From positions 372,001 to 436,000 of the forward strand of contig MU839089.1 of the NCBI GenBank assembly GCA_030685235.1: a DNA stretch of 64,000 nucleotides, in the 5' to 3' direction. How positions within the stretch are numbered: position 1 is the stretch's first letter; each line of letters opens with the position of its first letter. The notes under the pieces were generated by a model. That model had not been told where the DNA came from. It made no database searches and was given only the letters and a program-made list of their open reading frames with translations. A program made the translations under genes and the position numbers. Origin of the DNA: Copromyces sp. CBS 386.78 (Eukaryota > Ascomycota > Sordariomycetes > Sordariales > Sordariaceae). Positions 34,365 to 45,446 of this stretch are shown one piece after another.

Positions 34365-35821
34365 TGCTCAACAGCAAGCTCAGCATCACCATCAACAACA
34401 ACAAATGATGATGCAACAGGCTCAGCAACAGCAACAACCCCTAGTCCTCAAACAAGAACCAGGTCTCCAGACACCAACAATGCCTCCATCTTCCTCCATG
34501 GCCATGTCCACCGCCGCAGCAATGGCATCAATAAACACCCTCTCTCTTCCTCCATCCATGAACGGCTCTCTCTCTCCCGCTGAACACCATTATCATCAAC
34601 AACAACAGCAACAGCACCAACAGTTGCTCCTCCTCCAACAACACCACCACCAGCACCAAGTTCATTCCAGTTCCCAACATATGCACCACCCCCAAGCTGC
34701 TCAACATGCCCCTGCTCACCATGCTCACCATCACCATCAACAGCAGCAACATCACTCCCATCAAGCACAACACCATCACCAACCAAACCACTGGGCCCCC
34801 CACCACCACCAACCCCATCATCACTGGCAGAACAACAACAATAACCACAACATGCCCCCGCCCAACATGGTATACGCCGGCGTGTCGGATGGTGCCGTAC
34901 TCTGGGGTTTGCCGCCTTGCGGGAACCCGGGAAGTCCAGCGGAGAATAGCAGTGATGGGGGGAGCGTGGTTGGTGGGTGTGGGCATGGTCATCAACATGG
35001 TAGTGGTACTGGTACTGGCCAACATGGAGGGGGGCAAGGAGGGGGGAGGAATGGAAGTATTTGTGGTGGGATGGGTGTGGCTGGCAATGTTGGTAGTGGG
35101 AATGGGAATGGTGGGAATGGAGCTGGTACTGGTGCGGGAGGAGGAGGAGGAGGAGGAAGTATTGGTGGTGGTGGTGGTGGGCGAGGAGGGACAACGATAG
35201 GTGGTGGTGTTGGTGGGATGAATGTTGATTGGGTATGTTTTATGTTTTTTCCCTCCTTTCCTTTCCTTGTTGTTCTTCTTCTTTCATGTCTTTTTTTTTC
35301 CTCGCCTCTCTCTCACCGTTTCCCATATTCACTCACTCACTCACTTACTCTCACACACACACTCTCTCTCTCTTCTCCATACCTACCTTACCTACCGTAT
35401 ACTCGCATCATCAGTCACCCACTCCTACTCCTACTCCCACTCCCCCTTCCCAACTGTCCTGCTCTCCCGGGACTCTGTTCCAGGTCCCAAAGACAAACAA
35501 GAGAAACAAAACAAGACTACAATAGATACTAACAAACAACGCCACCACCACCCACAGAACCTAATCGAATCCCTCTTCCCGACCCACCCCGAAACAGGCC
35601 AGCCTTCCTTCCAAGCCTTCGCCGAGCCGGTGATTTCCTTTGTGGACGGCGTTCCCGTGCCTACCATACCTTCTTCTTCTTCTTCTCAACAGCAGCAGCA
35701 GCAGCAACAGTCGATATCGAGAGGAAATGGAAATGGGGGGCAGGCTTCTCAAACGATACCTGTGAGAGGAGGGGGACAAGGGGGCCAGGGGCAGGGGCAG
35801 GGGTTGCAAGGGGAGGAGTGA
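31442..35821 (+). CDS. Zn(II)2Cys6 transcription factor
   Basis: Proposed exons are 31442-32557, 32638-33240, 33313-35232 and 35558-35821 (1300 residues). Introns are 80, 72 and 325 nt. Donors are GTGAGT, GTGAGT and GTATGT, with TACTGAC, GCTAAC and TACTAAC branch sites, and phases match. Residues 185-211 form a binuclear zinc cluster: C185, C188, C195, C201, C204, C211, with an extra Cys at 198. A short coiled coil (about 225-240) follows. The middle (about 455-720) resembles the fungal-specific transcription factor domain, including RLIWHQLCFLDIRT near 619. The C-terminal third is poly-Gln/His (about 913-950, 1010-1090) and Gly-rich. Expected role: nuclear DNA-binding regulator, probably at CGG half-sites as for the family. 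I cannot assign an orthologue. The last intron is supported by the frame change and a perfect branch site, but exon 4 has no domain to confirm it. Confidence 0.88.
34333..34440 (+). repeat. CAG/CAA glutamine tract in the zinc-cluster gene
   Basis: A mixed CAG/CAA/CAT stretch encodes a run of ten Gln and further Gln/His/Met-rich sequence. More His/Gln tracts follow to about 34850, then GGT/GGA-rich sequence (about 34960-35215) encoding Gly. Confidence 0.9.
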
Positions 35822-36254
35822 GTATTTTCAGCTGGCCCTGGGTGATTGATTGGTTGAGAGATGTGTGTGTAGTGAGGTGATTGATGGGAGTGTGATGAAA
35901 GGCCAACAAACGGGAGCGGAAGTCGTGAAAAGGAGCGATTTGGCTCGGTGATCCAACTCTGTGTGACGTGACGAGGAAGAAAGGGTTATTTGTATGGGCA
36001 TATGTGTAGGAAATTGAGCAGAGTATCAAGGTTGAGTGTTGAGTGTCGACCGATTGAGTGCAAGACAAGACGAGCTTGTGGCCCAAGAGACGTGAAATAA
36101 TCATGTGATACCGACGAACGAGCCGCCCGGCCTCCAGTGTAAACAATTTATTCAAGTGTTGAATGTACCGAGTGCGAAATATGTCCAGAAGAAAGAGTAG
36201 TCAACAATTACAGCCACGGGTATATACGTCCCCCTCTCCCCTTCTCCCCACGAC
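35822..36254. other. Intergenic between convergent stop codons
   Basis: 433 bp between the stop of the zinc-cluster gene (+) and the stop of the mitochondrial-type gene (-). It should hold both 3' UTRs. No open frame or structural element is evident. Confidence 0.7.
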
Positions 36255-39200
36255 CTAATGCCCCAACCCCTGCATCAACTCCCTCCTCCTCCTCACCTGA
36301 TAACTATCCGGTTTAGCCTCCTCATAAAGCTTAGTCCTCCAATCCACCAACTTCTGCCTCGTCGCCCTCGCCACCTCGGGTCCATAATGTCTCTCCATAC
36401 ATTGAATGAAATACTTGAGTCTCGTCTCCCTGCCCGGTCTGCCCATGACCAAGTCCTTGGTCACGACCTTGTAAAGCGCCATCAGGACGTCCGCGCTTAA
36501 GCCCTGGTTCCATGGGTTAGGCTGGTGCATCTGGTCAGCGGCGCTGCTGCCAGACTCGCCGCTGTACCTGTCAACGCTGTCCTTGGAGGCGGAGTCAAGC
36601 GTATGCTGGACGGTAGACTGGATGTCATGGTCGGTAAGACTACCCATGCCGCGCGCGGCCTTGATGGCCTCGACCTCCTCCAGGTAGCTGATGGACTGCT
36701 GCATCAGCCGGTATTTCTGGCGGTCCGAGAGGTGCTCGAGGCTGGCAAACAGGGGCGCGATCTGGGCGACGACGGCGGCGCGCTTGTCACCTAGGTTTCC
36801 ATGTAAGCTCAGTCGTCTCCTTTGCTCCACCGTCGACACCACGCCGGGATCGAAGGCCTCCTCGAACCGCGGAATGTCGAGCACTTTCCAGATGGTGCCT
36901 ATCTTGATGGTGGGGTCGGCAATAATGGCTTTGGCGTACTTGATGTAGACGTGGGTGCTGAAGGGGGCGTGCTTGTCGCCGTCGTCCATCTTGGGCGGCA
37001 GTTTGGAATTTATCCTCCTTTCCATCTTTTCCCTCCACACCTTGCCTATCTCTTTCTTCTTCCAGGCGTAGGCTTCCCAGATGCGGCGCATCTTGAGAGC
37101 CACCTTGTGGTCGTCACAGAGATAGGCAAGGTCTTCGAGAAGGGTGCGGTTGATGAAGCCTCTTCGGGCGAACTTCTTGAGGGCCCTCGGGAGGTGATGA
37201 ACCCGGTTGAAGGATCGGAGGATGTGGAACATGCTGGTGTACAGAGCCGTATGATTGAACGCTGGTTCGGACTCATAAATGGCCAGGGCAAGGCAGGCAA
37301 GTTGGCTGTTGTCGAAACCAACTTGGTATGCCTCGTGCTTGTGCCTGTACACTCTGGCCGTGAGAAAGCGTCTCCTTAGACGGTCTCGACTGGCCCAGTG
37401 AAAGAGCATCAGCGAGCACATATGAAAGTTGCCCAAGTGCTCAAGGGTCTCGGGTACCGTCTTGAAGGCATCAAGGGCGTCGCAAAGCAGCTGCGTGTTG
37501 ACTCCGTCCATCTGGGCCAGCACAGAGAGCCAGTTGTATACGACCGGACTCCCCAAGCCCTCTGGAGTGGAACCGAGTTGCAAAACCAACTCGGTAGCTG
37601 CATCAAAAAGGATACTGTGCTTGTGTGGGGAAACAGCTTCCAAGGCCGCCGAGACCCATCGAACATGTAAACTATTTCTCTGAGGGTTCTCCTGTCTGGA
37701 ACGGACGTTGAGCGCAAACAGTACCGAGTCGACGCAGCTGATTGAGTTGGGATCTGGTGGAGGCCATTCAAGGTATAAATCTTGATTTGGGTCAATATCC
37801 TTTTCTTCCTCAACTTCGGGAAACTGGACTTCTTCCAAATCATTGTTGTCGAAATCGCTCTCGTCGATATCCTTTTCGTCGACATTCGACTTGGCTTTAT
37901 CAGCCTGACTCAGTTGACCGCCCGCAGCGCCTTCCCCGAGATCTGTCGTTCCTGGTGGTTGAGCAGCCCATCCGACGAGAATTCGTTCGAGGACGGCCAA
38001 GATGCCTTCCATACCCTTCTTAATGCCGGGCTGGGACACGGTGCGCATTCCCCAGTAGAACAGGAAATACAGCTCGTTGCCGAGTTCGAGCTTGGCCATC
38101 CACTCGAAAAACTGACGCCAAAAGGCAGGTTCAATGGCGTCTGCGTTGAGAGTTTCGGAACTCCTCACGCCGTCAACAATGGCCTTGAGAAACACAGCTA
38201 ACTGTGCCTGCGTCATGTTGTACAGTGCCACGTAATGAGTTTGCATCAACTCCTCGTCTTCGCCCCATCTCTCCTGTATGGTTCGGATAAGTTCATGTGA
38301 GATAGCCCTGAGCTCAACGGCCGATATCCCGCCAGAAGCGATACTTTGCTGGAGTTTGGCGCATATTGGACTGAACATTTCCGCAAAGATGGCCAGGGGT
38401 TCTGTGAATGCCGCATGTAGACGTTCTACGTCTTCTCGAAGACTCAGGTACTGAGCTGATGGTGTTTCCGATACCTCCTCCAATATTTCCTCTTCTTCTG
38501 CCTCTTCTTCCGGGACGGCTTCTGGGCCCATGGTTTCCAACTCAACCTCCCTCTCCATGTTTTCTAGTTGGTCAGGCATCGTCTGTCCCAGCGCTGCCGA
38601 AAATGACTGGGGGTCACCTCCTCTTCTCAGGGACGAAAAGTCTATCTTCTCCGGGTCTTTGAACCATGCTGGTAGTTTAACCATGGAGGGATCAGGATTT
38701 TCTGCTCTTGCAGGCTCTGCTTCCTCTGGTGGTTCTAGCGATGACCACTGTTCCATAAAGTCCTTTGTGCTTATCCAGTTATCTTTGGGTTTTTGATTTT
38801 TTGCATCGATTTCTGACTCTGGAACCGTGGTAAAGAAGCCTGAATTGTCAAAGACGCCGGGGGTAGTTGTTGAGGTCGCAGTCTCCAAGTCTACCGCGAA
38901 TGAACTGTCGACTGCGCCAAGTAAGGACCCTTCTTCCCATGATATATCCTGCGGGGCCGCGTGCTGTTTGTCATCTGGGCCTTCTAGTTCGTCTTCTGCC
39001 GACCATTCTGGCTCATCTTCTGCCAGCCATTCTGGTGTGGAGGTCGCAGTCTCTAGGTCTACCGCGAACGAGCTGTCGACTGCTCCATATGAGGATGCCT
39101 TTTCCCATGGTCTGTTCCGCCGGGCTGAATGTTGTGTATCCTCTGGGCCTTCTCGTTCATCTATTATTTGATAATCGGAATGCTCCAATGTCTCCGTGTC

Positions 39201-39953
39201 TTGCGCTTTCGGGTCCCATGTGAAATTACCGGTTTCGCCAAAGATGTCGGATTCTTTTGCCGAGTGACTGTTGTTTGCGACTTTTACAATCGGGACCTCA
39301 AGGCTGTCTTGTGAAGGCCAGCCTTCAAATGGTATATCGTGTTGTGTCGAGTACTGTGTATCCTCGAAACTTTCTGTTTCCTCTTGTGCTGACCATGGCT
39401 CATCATCTTCCTCAGCCGAGTTCTGTGTATCCTCAAAGTCTTTTATTCCCTCCTCTATCGCGCATTGTTCTAGGAACTGTGGTGTTATCGGTTGATTTTT
39501 CGACTGTCGCAAGTCTTGATGCGCCGTCCAACCGCTGACAAAAAAGTCGGCATTATCGAGTAAATCGACCGGCGCAGAATTATCGGGCGCAATCGCCGTG
39601 CGATGGAAGGCGACATGTTGCGCCGAAGCTGAAGACGGCGGCTCCCATTTCCACTGACTCAGGTCAACTGGGTAAGGGAAAGCCCATGGTGGTGGAGTGG
39701 GCGGGCATTGTAAGGCGTTGAGGTCTCCGAGGTTCCGTTTCCCCAGGCGGCGGCGGGCCTCGAGCGGACCGGGCACGCTCCCCACGGTCCTCCGTGTGGT
39801 CTGGACAAAGCTGGCGAGATGTGGGAACTCGGCAGCGGAGGCGATCAAACACGGAGGACCGGTCGGGAGTGGGCTTCGGAGGATGGAGGGGATTCGCGGA
39901 GTTCGACTCAGCTGGAGCAGGCGGCAGTAGCAGTGGGAAGTTTGTGGAGTCAT
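36255..39953 (-). CDS. Large protein with mitochondrial-type N-terminus, function unknown
   Basis: Single open frame of 1232 residues, ATG at 39953, TAG at 36257-36255. The first 70 residues are rich in Arg, Ser and hydrophobics with almost no acidic residues, which fits a mitochondrial presequence. Residues about 130-470 are acidic and repetitive: EDTQxS-type motifs recur, and a block GAVDSSFAVDLETATST occurs twice (DNA near 38871-38917 and 39039-39086). The rest (about 480-1220) is largely helical with Leu/Ala-rich segments and a basic C-terminus. That suggests a helical-repeat protein of the kind involved in mitochondrial RNA metabolism, but I see no clear pentatricopeptide consensus. It shares a 720-bp divergent upstream region with the heme gene. 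The coding call is firm from length and composition; the location is inferred and the function unknown. Confidence 0.75.
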   Translation of the reverse strand: MTPQTSHCYCRLLQLSRTPRIPSILRSPLPTGPPCLIASAAEFPHLASFVQTTRRTVGSVPGPLEARRRLGKRNLGDLNALQCPPTPPPWAFPYPVDLSQWKWEPPSSASAQHVAFHRTAIAPDNSAPVDLLDNADFFVSGWTAHQDLRQSKNQPITPQFLEQCAIEEGIKDFEDTQNSAEEDDEPWSAQEETESFEDTQYSTQHDIPFEGWPSQDSLEVPIVKVANNSHSAKESDIFGETGNFTWDPKAQDTETLEHSDYQIIDEREGPEDTQHSARRNRPWEKASSYGAVDSSFAVDLETATSTPEWLAEDEPEWSAEDELEGPDDKQHAAPQDISWEEGSLLGAVDSSFAVDLETATSTTTPGVFDNSGFFTTVPESEIDAKNQKPKDNWISTKDFMEQWSSLEPPEEAEPARAENPDPSMVKLPAWFKDPEKIDFSSLRRGGDPQSFSAALGQTMPDQLENMEREVELETMGPEAVPEEEAEEEEILEEVSETPSAQYLSLREDVERLHAAFTEPLAIFAEMFSPICAKLQQSIASGGISAVELRAISHELIRTIQERWGEDEELMQTHYVALYNMTQAQLAVFLKAIVDGVRSSETLNADAIEPAFWRQFFEWMAKLELGNELYFLFYWGMRTVSQPGIKKGMEGILAVLERILVGWAAQPPGTTDLGEGAAGGQLSQADKAKSNVDEKDIDESDFDNNDLEEVQFPEVEEEKDIDPNQDLYLEWPPPDPNSISCVDSVLFALNVRSRQENPQRNSLHVRWVSAALEAVSPHKHSILFDAATELVLQLGSTPEGLGSPVVYNWLSVLAQMDGVNTQLLCDALDAFKTVPETLEHLGNFHMCSLMLFHWASRDRLRRRFLTARVYRHKHEAYQVGFDNSQLACLALAIYESEPAFNHTALYTSMFHILRSFNRVHHLPRALKKFARRGFINRTLLEDLAYLCDDHKVALKMRRIWEAYAWKKKEIGKVWREKMERRINSKLPPKMDDGDKHAPFSTHVYIKYAKAIIADPTIKIGTIWKVLDIPRFEEAFDPGVVSTVEQRRRLSLHGNLGDKRAAVVAQIAPLFASLEHLSDRQKYRLMQQSISYLEEVEAIKAARGMGSLTDHDIQSTVQHTLDSASKDSVDRYSGESGSSAADQMHQPNPWNQGLSADVLMALYKVVTKDLVMGRPGRETRLKYFIQCMERHYGPEVARATRQKLVDWRTKLYEEAKPDSYQVRRRRELMQGLGH

Positions 39954-40673
39954 ATGGATCGGAGAGTGCGAGCGAGCGAGTGGATTCGGAGCGGAGGAGG
40001 AAGAAGGAGGAGACTCGACGGGGAGCTTGACTCGCGTTCACGGGCGGCGGAGGGGGCGATAGTCGGGGGATCCCAGCCTGGTGAGATCCATCGGAGGGAG
40101 GGGGCACGTGCTTGAAGATTGGAGGACGTTGTCGAGAGATTGTTGTGTATATATGGCAATTAAAAAGGTATCATGACGGAAGAGAGAGAGAGAGAAAGCA
40201 GGATTGGTGTTGAGAAGAACATGACGAGACCAGCAATGACACGCTGCGACAAGAGAACAGCTTGGTTTCTAGGTACTCGTCGGTTAGGTGTTCGCATCCG
40301 TGAGGGGGAATAGTGGATATCAACTTTTTAGTAGAGGGGGAGCTGTGTCTGTGGCTGATGGTAACCTAAGGTACCTGCATTCGTCTGAACTTGGGGTACA
40401 CCTGTGGCTTGCACTGACCTAAAGACCAGAAAATGGAGAAAGCGGGGGAAGACAGGGGTGCAATTGGCACAAACCGCCCAAAGAAACCCCACTGAAATTC
40501 AGAAGCCGGGGCCGAGCTTCAGGCAACTGCTCCTCCAGTTCCCGTCTGCTATCTGATATCACAACTGTCCATTAAGGAATATGGCGGGGGCTTCTCTCTG
40601 TCTCTTGTCCCTGTCCACTGCCTTGGTTGCCTGGTATATTCACAACAAGTCAATAACAAACAGACACAAGAAG
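39954..40673. promoter_or_regulatory. Divergent promoter region, mitochondrial-type gene and hem12
   Basis: 720 bp between two start codons on opposite strands. ATTGG (inverted CCAAT) pentamers occur at 40203-40207 and 40463-40467, which could bind a CCAAT complex, although pentamers are expected by chance. A GA-repeat is at about 40180-40196. No experimentally defined element can be assigned. Confidence 0.4.
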
Positions 40674-42026
40674 ATGGCTTCCCAATTCCCTCCTCTCAAG
40701 AATGACTTGTTGCTCCGGGCCGCCCGTGGTAAGTTTGAAAATTTCTGATAAAAAAAAACAAAGAAAAACAAAACTCACTATCAGACTCATCTTTCACATG
40801 CAATTCGCACTAACACACATATTCCCACAGGCGAGACCGTTGAGCGTCCCCCTATCTGGGTGATGCGCCAGGGTGAGAAGTCATTTTAACCCTCTCAACC
40901 TCACTTACATCGAACCACTCACCTCTAACCCTTCCCCTCAAACCCAGCCGGCCGCTACCTGCCCGAGTACCATGAAGCCAAAGGCGGGCGTGACTTCTTC
41001 GAAGTGTGCCGCGACCCCGAGATCGCCTCTACGCTGACCCTGCAGCCCATCGAGCGGTACGCGGGCCTGATCGACGCGGCCATCATCTTCTCCGACATCC
41101 TCGTGATCCCGCAAGCGATGGGCATGACGGTCGAGATGGTGGACAAAAAGGGCCCTCACTTCCCGGACCCTCTGCGCTCGCCCACCGACGGCCAGTACGC
41201 CGAGCTGATGAAGCGCGACGTCGACGTGGCCAAGGAGCTCGACTACGTCTACAAGGCCATCACCCTCACCCGCAAGAAGCTCGATGGCCGTGTCCCTCTG
41301 TTCGGATTCACCGGTGCGCCCTGGACGCTGCTGTGCTATATGGTCGAGGGCGGCGGCACCAAGCTGTTCAAGGAGGTCAAGACGTGGATCTACAAGTACC
41401 CAGAGGAGACCAAGGCGCTGTTGCAGAAGATCTCGGAGCTTTGTGTCGAGTATTTGGCTCTGCAGGTTAAGGCTGGCGCTCAGGTGTGTCCCTTTTGTCC
41501 ATTCCATTCCATTCATTCTCCCCCCGTGTACTAACTAACAACACGCAAGATCGTCCAAATCTTCGACTCCTGGGCCGGCGAGCTCTCCCCTTCCTCCTTC
41601 AAGACCTTCAGCCAGCCCTACCTGACCTACATCGCCAAGCACCTCCCGCTTCGCCTCAAGGAGATGGGACTCGAGCCCGTCCCCATGGTCGTCTTCCCCA
41701 AGGGCGCGTGGTACGCCCTCGACGCCGCCTGCGACATGGGCTACAACGTCGTCGGCCTGGACTGGCTTCACGACCCCGCCGAGGCCGTCAAGATCGTCGG
41801 CGACAGGCCCGTGGTCATCCAGGGTAACGCCGACCCTGGCGTCCTCTATGGCAGCCACGAGGCCATCACCAAGGTCGTCGAGGAGATGGTCCAGGGCTTT
41901 GATTGGCATGGCAGACACAAGGGCTGGATTGTCAACCTGGGTCATGGCATCACGCCGTTTGTTAACCCGGATGATCTCAAGTTCTTCTTTGAGGAGATCC
42001 ATCGGTTGACCAAGACCAAGGCTTAG
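40674..42026 (+). CDS. hem12: Uroporphyrinogen decarboxylase
   Basis: Exons are 40674-40728, 40831-40872, 40948-41483 and 41550-42026, encoding 369 residues, close to the usual 360-370. The enzyme removes four acetate carboxyls from uroporphyrinogen III to give coproporphyrinogen III in cytosolic heme synthesis. The N-terminal signature is [16 protein letters not shown] at residues 25-40, with R31 and R35 expected to contact substrate carboxylates. D82 in IIFSDIL fits the invariant catalytic Asp. The second signature region [14 protein letters not shown] follows, and a C-terminal LGHGI supplies the conserved His. The first three exons are tiny and recovered only by splicing: donors GTAAGT, GTGAGA and GTGTGT with CAG/CAG/AAG acceptors and matching phases. 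A one-intron read-through would interrupt the first signature. A poly(A) signal follows the stop. The family call is secure. Confidence 0.97.
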
Positions 42027-42057
42027 ACCTAGTCGGGCTTGTTTGTGTATAAGTAAC

Positions 42058-42063
42058 AATAAA
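42058..42063 (+). terminator. AATAAA poly(A) signal of hem12
   Basis: A canonical AATAAA lies 32 bp after the stop codon. It also lies 69 bp beyond the stop of the convergent GNAT gene, so the two 3' UTRs probably overlap. Confidence 0.6.
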
Positions 42064-42131
42064 ATGGCGGTGTCGTGTATGAAAATCGAGATCTTTATAT
42101 ATGCCTCAAACCTGGATCCTGCTCTAGCCAC

Positions 42132-43682
42132 CTACAAAGCATCCCCGACAGTTGAAAGATCAACAACAGCCCAAGACAACAACCACCCAACCCGCCCTCC
42201 AATACTCCTACAAACCCCCTGGCTCCTAACATTGCCCACAAAAACGTCCGCAGCTCCCCACCCGTCATCGCCGTAATCCCTGATATGATCCCTCATGACT
42301 TTGCAGGCCACCGCCTTGGCCAGTCCTTTTCCGCGGTATTGGTCCTATTGTCGTGTCTTGTTAGCCTTCTTTCTTCTTCACGTCCTCACCCTCTCTCTCT
42401 CTCTCTCTCTCTCTCTCGCGTTTTTGTAATCGAAGTGGCAATGGTGCAAGGGGAAGGAATAAAGGGGGAAAAAAAGAAACAAACAAACCTCAACATGCAA
42501 CGTCATCAAACTCCCATCAACCGCCATAAACCCCCACGCCACCATCTGTCCCTGTCCCTGTCCCTGTCCCTCTCCCTTTCCTTCCCCCCCCTTCATCTTA
42601 CGACGAACCACCACGCTGGGTACTCCCAAAAGTGTATCCTCCTGCCTCTGAATACTCGTCCTCGACTGAACCAACCGCACATCTTGTTGGTTCCTCACCG
42701 AATCCCAGATTAACCCTTCTTCTTCCATCACCTTCTCCACCTTCTCCGCCGCCTCCTCCTCCTGCTGCTGCTGCTGCTGCTTGTTTTGCTTGTTTTGCTT
42801 GTTTGTTGGGAAGGACGACACCTCCTGCTGCTGCTGCTTGTTTTGCTTGTTTGTTGTTGGGGAGGAGGACGACACCAGGGCTTCCGCGCGGAATAACCAC
42901 TTCTGGCAAACCTCCCAGTCGATCTCATCGGGTATGTTGGCCGTTTTGTGCATCTGGACGTTATACCCGTAGACGGGCGAACGGAGGCGGTGGCGGTGGA
43001 TTTCGGCTAGACTGCCGATTAGCACTTTTGGGCCTTGCCTCTTCTTGCCCTCCCCGTTGCCGTTGCCGTTGCCGTTGTCGTTGCCCAAGCAGAGATACGC
43101 CCTCGCCTCCATCCAATTTTCCCGGCGCTGTGGACAAGTGACATCAGGATCCAGCTCAAGCTCAACAGGCATCTCCTGCGCAATAGTCCTCATCCGGCGG
43201 AGAAGCGCAATCAAGTATCGATCGCACTCTTTGGCTTCCTCCTCTGGCAATGGCAACAACGAATGCGGTCCTCCCAAACGCTCCGTGAACGACACACCCG
43301 TGGCCATGGCTGCCCCCGCCCCTGCCCCTGCTTCGGAATCCAAGACAGCGTAATCCTCCAGCGTCGAGTACACCCACACCTGCGTCTCGGGGAATCTGCT
43401 CAAGTCCACGAACGCCGCGGCAAAGTGTTTTCTCCCCTTGTGCTCCTTCCAATTCCCTTCATGCGAGGCAACATGAAGACACTCGTCAACCGAAAACCGG
43501 GATGCATACAGCACGTGGCTGTACGGCGTGGTGGCTAGCCCGTTATTACCCGGAAAATTGGCGGCGTATTGAAGGCGGCGCAGGACGGGGAGGGAGTGTG
43601 GGAGGTGTTGAGAGAGAAGGGCGAGGAGGGAGGGAGAGGGGAGGGGGGTGTCGAGGAGGTGGAGGGTGGAGGATTGTGTCAT
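42132..43682 (-). CDS. GNAT-family N-acetyltransferase-like protein
   Basis: Two exons, 43682-42489 and 42344-42132, give 468 residues. The 144-nt intron has donor GTTTGT, branch GCTAAC and acceptor TAG, and contains a CT dinucleotide run. Without this intron the frame would run into low-complexity sequence and lose the catalytic fold. Just before the junction the protein reads VVVRRK...MVAWGFMAVDGSLMTLHVE, a typical GNAT beta-strand pair. Just after it comes DQYRGKGLAKAV (residue 399 onward), the R-G-x-G-L/K acetyl-CoA pyrophosphate loop. A Gln/Lys/Asn insert (about residues 285-320) contains a duplicated NKQNKQ block. Acceptor substrate unknown; the long N-terminal part resembles fungal FR47/glycine-acyltransferase-like proteins in general layout. 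Converges on hem12 with 105 bp between stops. Confidence 0.8.
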
Positions 43683-44758
43683 TATCGTTTTTCCTTTTTT
43701 TTTTGTTTTTTTTTTTTGTTTTTTTTTGTGGTGTTTTTGGCGGTGGTCAGTGGTGTTGGTTGCGGTAGTGGTGGTGATGGTGAGGGTGAGAAGAGTCGCA
43801 AAGAGGTATTTGTCGTGACGTCGGTGGTGTTTTTCCTTCTTTCTGTCGAAAATTTCGGACGGAGATATCCGAGACAGTATTCAACAAGCGCGAGTTTGAA
43901 GACCGTTTCCCGCGTGAACTTTGGGGAAAATGAGGGGATAAAGGAAGTAAACCGTTCAATATTTATACGGACGATGTTGTCGTGAAGTGGGCCTATCGGA
44001 TCCCGACATCAACGACTCAGAAGCACCAACAACATCGACTAGCGATCGGTCAACTATACGGTTAAAGGCAGGTGTGATGTCTCTCTGCTTCCCATCTTGA
44101 AACATGAAACGAAATCTCACACACAAAATGAGTCCCCACTTGGCTACAAGAATCGGGAAAAAGAAGTGATGAATGGTGGTCAACAAACCGTCAACCAAAA
44201 TATAGAATCGTAGCATTCAAGTCATAAAAGCCCATACGGGCCAAAAAAGAATAAAGTAGAGATAAAACTGAACCCATAAGTGGCAAATTTTTTGAAAACC
44301 CCTTCCCTTCTCCCCTTCTTCCCTTGCCTGTTTCAATATTCAAGGCTTCTCTTTGTCCTCTTTTTGCCGTGCTGCCTTCAGCAAACCCGTCATAAACCAT
44401 TTCCTTCCAAAAATCCTAATGTTGAAAAAGGAAACCCCAATTTGCCATGCGACGCGACGCAGCAATGCCTAACCATACCAAAGCCGTCATAATCCAAAGT
44501 AACCCCGTAGCCTCTAAACGCCATAAACCCTGGGTATGAGCAATGTGATGAAACAAAGAAAATCCCACTTCCCGTGAACAAGCGGTCGGTTGATGTCGGC
44601 GGTTCCAAGAGGAGGCCGATAAGGGGTCGCGGAGCATCGTGACAGCAGCTGTCATCGGCTCGTGCTTGACTCCAGCTTGGGTCTGGCCAAATACCATGAC
44701 CACCACCATCACCCGACATTCCCCCACCAATTGTATCCTCCCAACCCAGCTCAACCTC
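43683..44758. other. Intergenic: GNAT promoter and DUF3602 3' flank
   Basis: About 1.1 kb with T-rich tracts just upstream of the GNAT start (43690-43735). I see no open frame with coding character. Several short frames on both strands overlap one another and have no motif. Confidence 0.6.
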
Positions 44759-45446
44759 CTACGACGAGCTATTCCCACTCTTCCTCTCTGGGCTCTTCCT
44801 CTCCCCACTCCCCTCCCTCTTTTCTGACTTGTCCTTCTTCCCAAACAAGAAATTCTTGCCCTTCTCCGCCCACCCCAAGTCGCTCTCGCTCTTCTCGCCC
44901 TTCTTATGACCGTGTCTCTCGGCGCTCTCCTTGATCTCCTTATTTTCCTTGTGATTACTGCCATGTCCATTATGTGTTCTCGAAGGGTGCAGCAGGTTGT
45001 GCAAGTGCAGGTGGTTCCCGTCTTCCTTGTCGATTGCGGCGTGGTTTCCGGCCTTTTGGGCTTCGCGCGCGGCTTGCGCGTCTTCGGCTGTGAATACGTT
45101 GCCGGTGCCGCCGCGGCCGACGTGCGTGACGCCGAAGGATTCGCGGCGGACGACACTGTGTGTTACATTATCGTGTTAGCGGTTTGGACTTTGGACTGAA
45201 GATGGCTGAGGTGATGGTCTCAGGAATAAAGGGAATGGGAACGTACGGCTCAACATCCTGTCTCCTCCTCGTCTCAACAGGGTCCGAGTTCTTGGCCATG
45301 TTACCGTTGCCGCCGCGCCCCGTCGTCACCATGGCCGTCTTGAGCGTAGGTGTTTGCAAATCTTTGGGCAGGATACGGGGGGACTTGGAGCTATCGACGA
45401 TGTTGCCGGCGCCGCCGCGGCCTGATGATTGGAGGTGGCCCGTCAT
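44759..45446 (-). CDS. DUF3602 protein with GRGGxGN repeats (Par32-like)
   Basis: Two exons, 45446-45247 and 45155-44759, 198 residues. The 91-nt intron has donor GTACGT, branch CGCTAAC and acceptor CAG; phases agree (2 nt + 1 nt). Three glycine-rich motifs occur: SSGRGGAGNI near residue 8, TTGRGGNGNM near residue 45, HVGRGGTGNV near residue 75. These are the hallmark of the fungal DUF3602 family, which includes yeast Par32, a phosphoprotein linked to TOR and ammonium-transporter regulation. The C-terminal 110 residues are very hydrophilic, rich in His, Lys, Glu and Ser, and predicted disordered. No catalytic domain is seen. The role in this organism is unknown; a regulatory function like Par32 is only a suggestion. 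Confidence 0.8.
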
